64,000 nt of DNA from contig CM048652.1 in assembly GCA_026413185.1 (NCBI GenBank), positions 3,534,001-3,598,000 of the forward strand, in the 5' to 3' direction. A program made the translations under genes and the position numbers. The notes under the pieces were generated by a model that was not told the origin of the DNA, searched no databases, and saw nothing but the letters and a program-made list of their open reading frames with translations. Positions 24,134 to 37,814 of the stretch are shown here, piece after piece (within the stretch, counting starts at the first letter, position 1; each line of letters opens with the position of its first letter). The stretch is from Pueraria montana var. lobata (taxonomy: Eukaryota > Streptophyta > Magnoliopsida > Fabales > Fabaceae).

Positions 24134-24969
24134 AAGGGTGACAATACATGTTAGTCTAGTTTGTTATGGCCTGCCCCGCTAGTAGTTAGCCAAAAATAGG
24201 GTGGGGTTGGCTGGTCCACCTTGGACAAGTGGGTTGGAAGTTATCACCCACCCCACTTATGAACCGGTTGGCTAATTAGCCTACCAAAAATAAATAAAAA
24301 TATAAAGTTAAAGCTTTATATTTTTTTATGATAAAGTTAAAGCCTTATTAGTATGTTGAAATATGAAAGTTAATAATAAAAACTAAAATGTGTAAATATG
24401 AAATAAATAAATAAACATTGTAATGCCCGACTGCTTTTAAGATCAACAACTATCGTCACAAATCAACACATAAATTTTCAACGTGCTTTGATTCGACTCA
24501 CACGATTCCTAGGAAACTTCACAATATGTAATTTATCCCAAAATTGTTCAAAGTCAAGTTCACTTAAAATGGAGTTCTTAAATAATGGGTTACTAAAAAG
24601 TAAATGTATCTTGTTAGTATAGGCAATACTAATTATTTTCTTTAAGTCATTATCAACTGTACAACCTCATACTTACACAACCTTTGGACCCTTCTCATTT
24701 CGGCATGTAAAAAAAAAATGTTTATGTTATGTTGATGTAGAGGCACACGAGCAGAATAATACCAAGTTACTAACTCCAACACAAGTAAAAGTAATAACTG
24801 TTTTTTAAAAATTAATAACCTGGTGGGCAAATTCATCTTGCGTCACCAATACCCTGTTGGATTGGACAAGTTGAGTGGACTGATGGGTTGAGCCACGTAG
24901 TTCGCCCCACCATTTTTTGTGGGTCTGGTGGGTTGCCATGTTGGAGTCAACTCACTTTATCACCCCTAG
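24134..24969. mobile_element. hAT-like non-autonomous element, degenerate
   Basis: Ends AAGGGTGACAATACATG (left) and complement of CTAGGGGTGATAAAGTG (right), both rich inside in GGGTTGG/CCACCCC-type words (24170-24270 and 24830-24950). The 'AGGGGTG-AA' terminus is typical of plant hAT elements. The 8-bp target duplication expected for hAT is not visible, so the limits are approximate. No transposase. Confidence 0.5.
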
Positions 24970-26659
24970 TTTATCCTTTTTTTTAACAGATAATTTAAAC
25001 TCACCTATGGATAAAAACTTATCATATTTACGAGCCCCACGTATATAAAAGACACGACCCTTAACAACAGTGGAGGAGTTACTCAACTGCCCCACAATGC
25101 CCTTAACATGCACGAATTGGAATAATAAGGTGAAGGTGAGAAGTTATCAAGGTTCTTCAACTAATATAAAAGGGTAGGAAAGACAAATGATACTTTCCAC
25201 TAATCTTAGAGTAAATATGTATTTTATTTATTTAAAAAAAAACTTTTCATTATGATTTATTGAGGAAATAAATGTTATATTTGTGAGATCCTTTGCATTA
25301 TAATTTGTGAAATACTTCATCAAATACTCCTATTGAATTACCAGGAAATGAGTTTGGTGGAAGATGTTAGTCCTTTACAATGTGACAAACTAAGATTTGA
25401 ATATCTATTAGAAGAGGTGTCTGTATATAATGTTGGACTATATATAGAACAATATTATCTTTGAAAAAGAATACATATGAGGAACATTCAGTAGGGAACA
25501 TTCAGAAATCAGAATTGAAAAAAAAAAAAAAAAAACCAAATTGAACGCACATTTTTTGGTCCATTAATAGTGCTTTTTCTTCCCTTGCCCAAATAATCAA
25601 ACGGCTTACTCTGAGAAAGCGTTGCTCTCAAAGTCACCAACAGTTGCACCGGAGATGCAGCATATCCATCAATCCGTGTCACAGCCGTGTTGGCTTTTAG
25701 ATTGATGAATCCAAAACAAATACTAATACGACACCATCACAATTTTAATTTTAATAAAACTTAGGTGTATTTTTTATTTGGTCCTTTAAATCTTAACTAT
25801 TTACGTTTAGTTTTCATGACTTTTTAATTCTTTAAATCAATTTTTATTTAATAATTAATAGAAATATAATATAAGTGTGACATATCATTATTTTATATAA
25901 ATTAATAAAATAAAAATGCATAGAATTTTACACCTTAGAAGTCACACTAAAAATAATTTTTAATTGATTAATAATATAAAATTGTTTGCACCGTCAATAT
26001 ATAAAATTAAACTTCAAATTAAAATAAAAATATATAAAATGTAATGGAAATTATTTTTTAGTGTTACATACATACATATATATATATATATATTTGTTAC
26101 AAATTTATATAAATTAATGTTATATTGCATTTCTATTATATTTTTGTTAATTATTAGATAAAATTTACAAATGGAAAGCTTGACTAAAATAATTGTGAAA
26201 TTATAAAATTAAATAAAGTAATTAAAATGTTTAATTTCTACACACTATTAGTATAGAAACTTTACACTATTAATCTATCAAAAACTAATATTGATATGAC
26301 TTTTGAAGTAATATTATAAAATCAATAAATTGATTATATACAGTGGTTTATGGTTAAATAAATTGTAATACATAGATTATTTATTGATAATTAAAATTGA
26401 AGAAACAAAACTCGGATATATAAACTAAAATTCAAAGAATAAAATTATAGTTAAATCTAAAATTTAAAGATATTTGTTAATAAATAAGTGCAGGTAACGA
26501 AAACACTTTTCCAAAATTTACTAACAGTATTGGAAAGATCACTGTTATTATTTATGATAAAAACATTCTTAAAAAATGTTTTTCTTCCAAAGAAAAAAAG
26601 TTTAAATAAATAAGGTCTAAAAAAAATAAAAATAGAAATAGAAATTAAAAAGGAAGGGA
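24970..26659. other. Intergenic, AT-rich
   Basis: No gene. Poly-A at 25518-25536, a moderately GC-rich block at 25600-25700, and (TA)n at 26071-26091. Confidence 0.45.
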
Positions 26660-26682
26660 GGGGGGGGGGGGGGGGGGGGGGG
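26660..26682 (+). repeat. 23-base G homopolymer upstream of the RRM gene
   Basis: An uninterrupted run of 23 G on the + strand, preceded by GGAAGGGA and followed by GCAAGTGTGTGGGTCCCGGG, about 950 bp before the start codon at 27635. Confidence 0.9.
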
Positions 26683-26819
26683 CAAGTGTGTGGGTCCCGG
26701 GTCACCACCACCTCAGGCTGTCCGGTTCGGTTGAGAAAAATGAGAAGTCTCGAAAGAAAACGGAAGCCTGCCTCTACTTTTGCTTTTAGTATTTTCTTTT
26801 TCGTTATTTTTGTTTTCCA

Positions 26820-27634
26820 ATTCATTCATTTGATCCTTTTCTTTTCTCTCTCTTTCTCGCCGTTGCTCGTCTTCGTTTTCAATTTCATTCAGCGAGAATC
26901 AATTAGAATGAATGACTCCCTCTTTCCCCCTTCTATTCCTCCATCTCTCCTCCACCCTGTCAACACACATCATCATCAACAACAACCATAATTGATTACC
27001 CAAAAACAAAACCCTTTTCTTTTTTCTATTTTTCTTTCTCGATTCACTCCCACTGTTAGTTGTATACTACTACTACTACTACTCCTACCAAGTATCCCAG
27101 ATTCTTTTCACTCTGTCTGACCATCACCTTTTCAACCCCACACCACACCTTCTTACTCCAATCACTCTTCCCCCTCTAATCTTCCATGTACCATCCTATC
27201 CCACCAACGACCTTTTCCAATTCTCTTTCCGTCCTTCCCCACCTCAATTCTAGGGTTTTTCCATTTTTTAATTATTATTTCTAAACCCCCTTTTTCTCTC
27301 CACTTTTAATTCGTTAGGTTACCCTCTCATCACTCTGCTTTTCGATCTCCCCACTCTCTTCTCTCCTTTTTTATTCTCTCTCTCTCTCTACTCCCTCTGA
27401 TTCCCAGTATATTTCTTCTAAATCTTCACTCTCTTGTCCTTTCCTTTTGTTTTTCTTCCTACACCACACGCACACACACACACACAATTCTTCCTTTCTC
27501 CTATGATGTCTTAGGAACCAACCAAAACCCATTCTGAATTAATCGCTATTTGTGTATTCATTGCGTAATTGATTTTCCTTCTTCTTCCTTTTGTTGTTGT
27601 GTGTGCTTGTGGCGGAGAATAGTGATCGTTGTTA
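26820..27634 (+). promoter_or_regulatory. Pyrimidine-rich leader/promoter of the RRM gene
   Basis: About 800 bp rich in C and T, with (TAC)n at 27065-27084, (CT)n at 27373-27390 and (CA)n at 27467-27487. This suits a long 5' UTR or core promoter. No clear TATA box. The transcription start was not located. Confidence 0.5.
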
Positions 27635-30466
27635 ATGGCATACCAAGCGATCCAGGGTCCGAGCTCGGGATCGAGTTCGAGTTCGGGGTTTCAGTTATTG
27701 AATTCTCCGTTTGGAGACACCACCTACACCAAAGTCTTCGTCGGAGGATTGGCCTGGGAGACTCAGAGCGAAACCATGCGCCGCTACTTCGAGCAGTTCG
27801 GCGAGATTCTCGAGGCCGTCGTCATCACCGATAAGAACACTGGAAGATCCAAGGGCTATGGTTTCGTGAGTATCTTATTTATTACTACATTTTTTTATTA
27901 TCACTGCTGGCACTACCACTACCTAAAACTTTGTTGGTTTGTGTGATTATTACATTACTATAGAATGACTTGGTTTCTATCTCAATTGGAGGGTATAGGT
28001 GACTTTCCGGGATCCTGAGGCTGCAAGGAGAGCGTGTGCTGATCCAACTCCTGTTATTGACGGCAGAAGGGCCAATTGTAATTTGGCTTCACTTGGTCGA
28101 CCACGCCCCCCTCTGCCTTATGGTATACTATTGTGTTTCATTCCTTTTCCTCGTACTCAAGTTACATTGCAAATCTGCGGCTCAATGTGCGTTATAAAGT
28201 TTAATTGTGATGTCGGTTGTTTGCATTGACTACTTGGCTTTTGTCACTGACGTCATCATCATTGTCGTTTGCTGTTGTTGCTATTATTTTTCCTTATCGG
28301 AATCCCACATTGGCGTGCCTCTGTTATTGAGATAAAGTCATGGGCAGTCGTAGAAAGAGGTCGAGTGCTTGTGCCCCTGTGTGTTTTAGTACTATCATTG
28401 CCCTAAAGTCATCTTCTGACTCTTATGGACCACTTCTTTTTTTTTTTTTTCTTAAATTTTCTACACATGATACTGTCTGTCTGGCCTAGGAACATCTTTG
28501 TTTGTTATTTCTGATTGATCTTTTAAACAACGTGTTTGTTTGCTTCAATGACTGTAATGTTATTATTTCCTTCCTATGTGAAATAGTCTGCACCAACATA
28601 AGCATTCTAGCTTACTCTTCCTACTCAGACTGCTTTTATTTTGTGCTTGCTTTTTTTTTCCCCCCCTTTTATAGGTCGGATAAGACCTGCCTCCCCTTAT
28701 GTTGGAAGTCTGCAACCAGCTCGTGGTGCTTATGTTGGGGGTTTTGGCTACCAGCAACCACTTTCCTACAGCTATCAACAAGGATTGGTTTACCCTCCTT
28801 ATGGGTGAGTGGGATGTTTCACATTATCGCAAAATGAACATTTGCTTTGAAGATTTGTTTTCATTGCTGAAAAATATTAATATCTTGCTTGTTCTTTGTA
28901 CTTGTTGTATCTACATGTATCTTTGCTGTACTTTTATTATTTTACTCATTATCAACCCATATGTCATTGTTAATGACTGTTGAATGACGGTGATGGCCAC
29001 TAAGGTCAATTATGCGCACATCCTTGCAAGGACCACTTACTAAACTCCCCTCCCTCTTTTTTTTCTGTGGTAATCTACACTTACCAATCACAACACGCAG
29101 CATGCGTGCAGTAGTGGTTAATTAGGAGACGAGAATCCTGAGAGATTTGGTTTTTAGTTGCTTTGTTGAATGTGGGAAACCTATATCAATTAAATATAAT
29201 GGATTAGTAATTGTTTGCTGTATTTATCCCCATGCGTGTGAGGTGTTCCTAACTACATTTGAATTGTGCATCAGGATGTATTACACCAGAATCATGCTAT
29301 AGAGGTGATCTTTTCAACATTATATGTGGTTGTTTTATCTTTGCAGGTATACGACATATGGACCTGAGTACGTCTACCCACAGGTTGAATTAGTTTTCTT
29401 GATTGTCTTTGGAAGAATGTTTGTGTTGTTTGTGCACTGCTGACCTTTTCAACTTCCATCTTGTCTAATAGAGTCTGTACAACCCATATATGGGGCAACA
29501 GTACCTTCAGATATATGGAGTGCCTGGGGCAGTGAATACAACTATTTATCCTTATGGACAAGTGGGTCAGGCTATTCCTAGTGGTCATGGTTATTCGACA
29601 ATGCAGGGTTATACAGTACCAGGTCATCAGATTGTGCCCTATGGTGGATCCAATGTTAATGCCATAACAACTTCACCTATGCCTGCCATTCAAGCTTCAT
29701 ATCCTAGTGGTATGGTTGTCTACCCTGAAGAATTTCTATTTATGACTCAGGATGTGCACTTTTGTTGCCTTGTGAACTTGTGTTGTACTTTTCACACGTC
29801 TCAATTTAATTCATCCTGCCTAAATTTTCTTGTGATTGAAAGAGTGCTGCAATTTATATCTGATTCATGATTTTGCTTATCAACAGCCATATTTGGCAGG
29901 TATTCTAAGATCATATATCTAGGAATTAAATTAACTGGAAAATACTTGAGCATGGAACCATTTAGTTTTCAACAAGTATTAATATGCCAAGAATGCATTG
30001 AAGTTTCAGCTATTGGCATATTGTCCTGCACACATTTACTATTTAGGCGATTTTAGTTATCCTGCCCAGATTTATGTAGGAATTTGGAGCATGGTAATCT
30101 CTGAGACAATGCAGTGGTAGTTTTGATTAAATATAGGTAAATTGGAGTTCTGATGGGTAGAAAGTAACAAATCTGTGAAGAATGCTTGATATTTTTTACA
30201 TGGATTATGGAAAAGTATTATAGGACATGCATATGCATGTGCATGTAGAATGAGGCATTGAAGACCCATGCTGCATCTCTTGGGTATTATTGGGATTTGA
30301 GAGAAAGACTTGTTTAGGTTCTATGTAAAAGGATGTGATGTGATTTGCTAGTGTCTTGACTTTTTCAGGAATTGCTGCACCAGTTCCTGGCCAACCACAA
30401 TTTATTGTTCCTGCTCCTTCTCCTCAGTTTATGCAGGGTAGCGGTCCTGACCAAACAGCTGGGTGA
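27635..30466 (+). CDS. RRM RNA-binding protein (plant ARP1 / RBM24-38-like)
   Basis: Six exons sum to 285 codons: 27635-27865, 27999-28122, 28675-28804, 29347-29383, 29472-29709 and 30369-30466. A single RRM lies at residues ~32-108: RNP2 is VFVGGLAW and RNP1 is KGYGFVTF, split by intron 1. DPTPVIDGRRANCNLASLG ends the domain. The remaining ~175 residues are low-complexity, rich in Tyr, Pro, Gly and Gln (SYSYQQGLVYPPYG, YTTYGPEYVYPQ, GHGYSTMQGYTVPGHQ). This layout is that of a plant RRM family that includes the ABA-linked ARP1; animal RBM24/38 share the RRM type. Likely role: RNA binding in nucleus or cytoplasm; targets unknown. The Tyr-rich tail suggests condensate formation (inference). Possible further 3' UTR exons extend to ~31300. 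Confidence 0.92.
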
Positions 30467-33045
30467 GGGGGCGAATAAGGTGGGCTATTTTCCTAGCATC
30501 TTACTGCACAGGTCTTTATTCAGCATGAACTTATGTTTTGAAAGTATCATGTTACAGGTATCCATAGTTTGCAGCAGGACTAAGAGCAGCGGAACTGCTA
30601 CTTGAGTGGCGGGCTTCCAATCTAGCCTTGCAAGTTAATTATTTTGCATTCTAGAGGTATTACGGCTTTGTTTTATGTTGCCTTAGTGATAATGGTGGAA
30701 ATGAGTTAAGCTTCATATGAGCATTTCATAACTTACTTTTTAGCTTAAGCTGAGAATTACATGACATATCTTACATTTTTAAAATTATTATGGAATTTGG
30801 ATCCTTCTTGAAATTATTTTGGCTAATTCTAAGTTTTAACTTGTAAGCCTATTTAGTTGAACACAATTGAGCTCGTAATGCTGGCTCAAATAGCTCACAA
30901 GCCTGACTCTAGCTGAGCATCTGCTTGAAAATTTGCCTCACCCCATTTGCACATGACATTGTAGGAGGTCCATTTTCCTAAATGAATTGTTCTATGTTAG
31001 TCTGAAATTGAAAATGTTGGCACTGCAAACTATAATAAATATTCTTTAGTTAGGTTTTAGCTCTTACCAAATTTTATGATGTGCAGGTCATATATAGTCA
31101 TGCTCACCAAGTTGTGTCTGAGTCGCTCCAGATGGCGAAGGAAACTGGAACGTGCAGGCTGCTTTTCCATTTGGACATTTACACTAGTGTATTTATACCT
31201 GATACTACCTGTACTCAGGAAGAGTGGCAGTAGTATTGGATTAATGGGTGCTGGAATAGGTTTCTAGCAGCCATTTTAGGAATAAACTTCTGTAAAAAAG
31301 AAAATCACGTCTGAATCAAAATATGATTCTTTGTAGTCTTGTCCAGCATTGAGTTTGTAGATAGTTGTCAATGTTGGTGAATTGTGTGACGATGGATGGG
31401 CCATCACATTGAATGTGATTTTTGTGCATAGTAGTTGTCAGGGGATCTACTAGAAGACAAGGGTGTAATTTTATGATTTTAAGAACCTGCCGATTATGCA
31501 GGGTAGAACCATCAGTATCCATTAGAGAGGATTGCAGTGGTTCTTTAGTGTTATATTACCGTCATTCAGCACGGAGTCACATGTTCAACATTTTCTTGAA
31601 TTGATTTTCAACCTTTCGTCATGGTGCCCTCTATAATTGGAATTTTTTAGGCCCTTTATAATTGGAATTTTTTTGAGGCCCTCTATGTTTGGTATTGTTC
31701 TCAAACATGTCAACTGCTTTTAATCAATGGTGGAATTGGTCGCAATAATAACAAATCGTGGTCTTTTACCTGGCTTGGCATTAGGGTGATGATACGGTTG
31801 GATTGTAATTACAAGGGTTGGTTTCTAATTCCACCACTCGTTACATCATAATTTATGTAATACCTATGCTATGATTGGTCACAACTCACTATGTATGAAT
31901 GCATGGTTACCTAATCGTCATTTTTCTAAATATTATAAAATAGTCTTGACTGATTATTAAGAGGTTAATTAACAATTCTTTGTTTAGGCTTTTAATTCAA
32001 ATCTTTTTCTTAAAAAGTAGTTCGATGGTTGTTACGGATCGAACTCAACTCTCGGTGATCCAAGCTGTTGAATTTGATATACTTGTGATCACTGTTCTGT
32101 TTGGTGTAAATGTTAATTGTAAAAGAGATAATATTGAAATGAATAATTTTGAAAACTTAAAATTTATTTGAGTGTTCTAATATATAATTTCTTATGAATT
32201 ACAATATAGAAAACATTTTATTAACTATTGGGCTTTATTTGTCAAAATAAGCTTTGTAGTGTTTTTGTAAGTTTTCTTTTAAGGATATAAAAAATAGTGG
32301 GTTTTGCTTCAAAGTAAGATGCTGTATTTTCTTTTTTTTGGTTTCTTTGATAAGGAGTTTCTACGTTACCATAATTTACAGAAAATTTAAATTTTGCATG
32401 TCTATTATTCATTTTTACTTAACTATTTTTTTTATATTATTTTAAATATTACTATTTTAATTATTACGAAAAATTCTGACCATTACATTATGAGTAATGA
32501 ATTTAAATTTATTTAATAATAAAAATGTATTAATAAATAAATTAAGTGTAGTTTTGTAGATGAAAAAAATGTAGTTGAAAGGAGATACTCCGTACCAATA
32601 ATATGGTTATAAAAAAAAGTGATTTAATTAAGTTTTTTTATCTCTAATAATTTGCAATTTTTTTTATCTCTTAATTTTAAATTCAATACAAATAAGTCAT
32701 CTATAAAATAGTTTTATTAAATGATTCATTTGTTAGTTTTTAAATTTTTTTGTTAATCTTTTTATCACAAAATTTTCATTTAGAACGATTAAATGGAAAA
32801 TTCATGATAATTAAAAAATCTATTCATTAATAAAAATATATAAAAAGAATGAACAAACATGTGATTGTAAGATTCCCCAATGTTTGAATGGATTTCAGAT
32901 TTCAGAACACATTATTTCAGTTGACATGTTTATTTATTTCTCAAGATCCGTTGCAATTTCTGAATGGAATAGTTCAATTCAAAAATCACATACAGTAATT
33001 CATATCCCGAAGGTGTGTTTGTAATAAGGGCCCAGTGCTAAATTC
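30467..33045. other. 3' UTR of the RRM gene and intergenic
   Basis: 30467 to about 31600 is less AT-rich and probably holds a 3' UTR, possibly spliced. A phrase GCCCTCTATAATTGGAATTTTTT is repeated about three times at 31628-31690. From 31900 to 32900 the DNA is AT-rich with no gene. Confidence 0.45.
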
Positions 33046-36000
33046 ATGGCCACCACCACCACCGCCTCCCCCGCCCCCGCCCCCGCCCCCGCCACCGAAC
33101 CTCCACCTTCCTCCGCCGAAACGCCTCCGGCCCCGCTTCCTCCGAAGCAACCGCAGCCTCCCCCGCCGCAACCGGCGGCGGCGGCAGCGGTGAAGCCGGA
33201 GGCACCATTGTCCGATTCGAAAGCTTCGGCGGACGCGAACGTAATCGTGGTCCCAAGCTACTCTCGATGGTTCTCGTGGGATTCGATTCACGAATGCGAG
33301 GTGCGTCACCTCCCGGAGTTCTTCGAATCGGCGTCGAAGAGCCCTAGGGTTTACAAGTACTACAGGAATTCCATCGTGAAGTACTTCAGGTACAATCCCA
33401 CCCGTAAAATCACCTTCACCGATGTCCGCAAAACGCTCGTCGGAGACGTCGGTTCCATCCGCAGAGTCTTCGATTTCCTCGAAACTTGGGGTTTGATCAA
33501 TTACCACCCGTCTTCGTCGCTGACCAAACCCTTGAAGTGGGACGATAAAGAGACCAAACCCGATTCTTCGTCCAACTCCACCGAATCTTCTTCCGCTCCC
33601 GTCAAAGAAAACACTAAGAGACTCTGCAGTGGCTGCAAAGCCGTCTGCACCATTGCTTGTTTTGCCTGTGATAAGGTACCTTTCCTTTTCATTGCTGTTA
33701 CTAGCATCTTAGAATTGTACTTTTATCTTGATAATTTACATAATAAATATTGAAATGAAACTTTAATTCTGATTAGAAAATAGTACTAAAAACATGAGTA
33801 ATTATTGCATGGTCAAAGATCACCACATGTCTATGGTTCTCACTAATTTACACATGACAAGTAACCAAATTTTTTAGTTTATGAAAAAGAATTAATAACA
33901 CTTGACTACGATGATTATGATTTATGACCATGCTGGTTTGGACTATATAATAAGTTATCCAAATACACCTAAACAACAACTTCTAAGTTTTGTCCAATGT
34001 GTGTAGTATGATTTGACACTTTGTGCGAGGTGTTATGTTCGCGGCAATTATCGAGTTGGAGTGAACTCTTCGGATTTTAGGCGAGTGGAGATAAGTGAGG
34101 AGACAAAGACAGATTGGAGCGAAAAGGAGACCACGAATCTTCTGGAAGCTATTACGCATTACGGTGATGACTGGAAGAGGGTTTCTCAGCATGTTGCTGG
34201 CAGAACTGAGAAGGAGTGTGTTGCTCATTTTTTGAAGCTTCCTTTTGCGGATCAATTCCAGCAATATCAACAACACCCTGCTGTCAATGGCACTGATGAC
34301 GGTTCTAATCAGTTAAAGAGGGTAACTAATGCTGATGCTGAATCTGAATTGGATACTGTTGCCTCTGCCGAACCTAGTAAGAGAATGCGTCTAACGCCTC
34401 TTGCAGATGCAAGCAATCCTATTATGGCTCAGGTTCTTTCTTGCTCTGTTTAAATTATTGTTCATGAAAGGATAAAAATGAAATGTAATTGTATTGCATG
34501 TAACCAATAAAGAATCATGAATTGCACTCTGAATTTCTCTCTAATGGCTTGTCTTAATAGTTAGTTGGTTACCAGTGTTATCAATTGCAGATCATGGAAA
34601 ATGGTGGAAAGCCAATAATCCATTATATCATATACCAGATAGTGTTGTGGGAAAATAACAGAAGTTTCATAGCGTTTGAAATATATGATATATATCAATT
34701 ATAAATGTATATAAATTTAAGTTGTACGCTAATAAAAATAAATGCAAAAAAGGGATAATATAACTCAAATTCAATCGGCTGGAGACTTGCCAGAGAAGAC
34801 AGGAGGATGAAGGAGGAGGTGAACAGAAGCTGATGGAGGAGTGGAGGAGTCCTTCCTTGATCCTTACATGAAGCTGTGAACACATGATTAAGTGTGGGAG
34901 AAGTTTTAACAGGTTTTACATGAGTGGGAAAAAAGTCACAAGCAGTCCTTCATCCATCTCTCAAAACCGTGACGCCGCAATGCATGCTGTAATCGTGACA
35001 CTGATAGCGGCTGCAAGCCTGCAATAGCCGTTTTTGCGGAAGGCACACTGCAATGGAGTAACGATCACAGATCTGAGGGATTCCGAAATGCAATAGTGCT
35101 ATAGTGGCTATTTAACAACACTGTTGGTTACTGATTACCTTATTTTGTCTTGGCCTCTTGAATTTTGCCCTGGGACTGTTTGGGGTTAGGGTGACTTTCT
35201 TGGTTTGGTGGTTCATTTGTGTGAAGGGTTTGAAACTTGGTTGCTGTGGAATACTAGTATGTAAAAGTAGTATACTGAGGTCATGATTAAATTTTTAACA
35301 CGGTTCATGATAGCTGAACTGCCCAATGAAGAATGATCTCTTTGAAAGTCTTTTTGTGTTGTTATAATATATAATATATTAACACTTCTTATTCAAATTC
35401 TTGCAGGCTGCTTTCCTGTCTGCTTTGGCAGGGTCAGAGGTTGCACAAGCTGCTGCTCAAGCTGCATTGACAACTCTGTCTGAGGTTTACAAAGCAACTA
35501 AAATAAATTATCGGTCATTTCCAAGGAATACATTGCTGCAAGGTGAGAATGATAATTAACACAGCCTAAGATTATAGGCTTCTGAATGAATCAATCTGTC
35601 ATCAGTCTTAATGTGATTTATCTGGGAATGAATGGACCAATCTTGATTGTGTTCTTGATGTGTTTGATTGGAATAATTTCTAAATGTAGCATTGCAACTG
35701 ATCTTTTGTAAAAATCTCCATTGTTGCACCAAATTTGTCATTTCCTCTTTTTAGTGGTTGACTTTTAGAATAACTACAGAAGAACATTATACACTAATAG
35801 GAATTTCATATATTTAGCAGTTAGTTTCTTCTTCTTTTTTTTTGTTTTTTTTAATGTAATTATTATATGTTTTATGTGATTCCATGAGTTTAAACTTTAA
35901 AGTGCAGAAATTAATTTTTAAATTCAATTTCCTTAGTAGAATTGTGGCTTTGTGTTTTATGCAGATGCTGGCATCGCGTCTAACGGTGGTAATACTACGG

Positions 36001-36376
36001 ATTCATTTCAAGGATCTCGATTGCATGCAAATATACAGCTTGAGAAGGAAGAGTTAGATGTGGAAAAAGCAATTTCTGAGATTATAGAAGTTCAGGTCTG
36101 TCATATGTCAAGGTTTAATTTGATGGTGTCTGCATTTACAAAGTTTAAAAATCTTTGCTAAATACTGGATATTCTGTTTTGTAGATGAAAAATATCCAAG
36201 ACAAGCTTGTTCATTTTGAAGATTTAGACCTGCTGATGGAAAAAGAAGGCCAGCAGCTGGAGCAAATGAAAAATATGTTTTTCCTTGATCAGCTTACACT
36301 TTTATTTCATAAATCATCTACACCAAAAACTGGAGAATGCCAAGAAGGCAATAATGTAAAGACGAACCATGGCTGA
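33046..36376 (+). CDS. SWI3B: SWI/SNF complex subunit SWI3B
   Basis: Five exons give 504 residues: 33046-33675, 34007-34432, 35407-35542, 35965-36095 and 36185-36376. Residues 1-60 are an Ala/Pro/Thr low-complexity leader. A SWIRM domain follows at ~66-155 (VPSYSRWFSWDSIHECE, YRNSIVKYF, GLINYHP). A zinc-binding segment spans ~194-219 (CSGC, CFAC, CARC; split by intron 1). The SANT domain is at ~244-291 (DWSEKETTNLLEAITHYG, RTEKECVAHFLKLPF). The C-terminal third has a helical region (LEKEELDVEKAISEII, MKNIQDKLVHFEDLDLLMEKE), probably the dimerising coiled coil. Order and length fit SWI3B, a core subunit of plant BAF-type remodelling complexes in the nucleus. Arabidopsis SWI3B is slightly shorter; the extra length is mostly the Pro-rich start. 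Converges with the PsbP-domain gene. Confidence 0.95.
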
Positions 36377-37814
36377 CAAGTCTTAATTAGCTATTGATCT
36401 TAGGCTTAGCGAATGTATTCAATTTTCCATTTCAATTATCCTTCTCTCCATTTGCATTGGCTGCGAGTCGCAGGACTATTTGTTCAATATCATACAACTT
36501 TATCTTGATGTAGAGCGTTCTTTTAATTTTTTTAACCAATTGTACATGCATTTCTAGAATAATGCTTTGTTTGGATGTGTAGACAAAATGTAGGAAATGA
36601 AGTGAAAAGAAGAAAAAAATAAAGCGAAAAATAGGAGATAAAATGATAATTTTCCCCCTCATTTATTGTTATGAAGAAAAGTATAAAAAGGGAAAATGTA
36701 GTTATGTGATTGGCATTGCTTAGGTGGAGATAATAAGTATATAGAAAACGAGTGAAGAGTAAAATAGAAAATTAGCTACTTTTTTTTAACGATTGAGAAC
36801 AATGAAGAGGAAAAAATTGTAGGCCCAACGAAAAAATTTCTCAGCATAGGTGAAGAGAAAATAATGGAGAAAAAGTTGTTGAACATATTCTTAAGATCTA
36901 TTAAGATAAAATTAAAGCATTTTTATTTATAAAAGGGGTTAAGTTCAGGAGGTTAACTATTTTTTTTGCCTTTTAAAATATTAACTTTTAAGATTGAAAT
37001 GCAATACTACAATTTTTTATACCAGAAATCTAATATCATTGATTGTGTCAAGTTATCTTGATACATATTTAATTTTAGAGTGCATATTTTTATTTGTCAG
37101 AAGTGTATGATAAATATGCACTTTTAAAGAAAATTTTATTTATAAAGAATGCTAGTAACATTCTTTAAAAATATATTTATTAAAATAATTTGCTTTTTTT
37201 AATAAAATTCATTTAAATTTTAATAAATTATGCGAGTTTTATTTTTTATTTAATAAGTTTCACTTCTTATTTCATAGATCTTTTTCTCCTTAAATTCGTA
37301 AATCAGACAGATGAGAAATAGGAACCCAACCAAATCAAACGGTTGCTACTGAACGCTTGGTTGATAAGCATATTCTGTCAAGGTTACACAATAAGGCATG
37401 GAGGATTGAAGTATTCCATTTTGTTCAGAAAGGCAGATAATGGAATTTTCAATTTTGAATTTTCCCTTTGTATCCTTTGAACACTATAGTATGCCGAAAC
37501 AATAGCACCTACCACTAACATTTTCCCATCTGCTTCGGTTAATGCAAGGTTTGATCAGAGCCACTTACATTCACCGTAAAATATTTCATCAATTGTGTTA
37601 AATTGTCAATTACTTTGATTCAACAATTTTGAAGGAAATGTCATGGTTTTTATCATACCAGTTCGATCTAGAATGCCATTTCTAGCTTAAGAACAATGCC
37701 AGGAAAATACTGAGGGAACCCAGGAAAGAAGAGATCTAAGCAGACACAAATCCGTAATGAAATGAAAAGATCAATGGCTGTGAGAAAATTTCTTCCTCGT
37801 CATGACCATTTTCT
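36377..37814. other. Convergent intergenic region between SWI3B and the PsbP-domain gene
   Basis: Holds both 3' UTRs. 36570-36900 is A/G-rich with the look of an old MITE, but no ends were defined. Confidence 0.4.

Noticed and set aside
26457..26825. Open frame of 122 codons on the minus strand
   Set aside because: Crosses the G homopolymer, which gives a proline run, and low-complexity AT DNA. No protein-like pattern.
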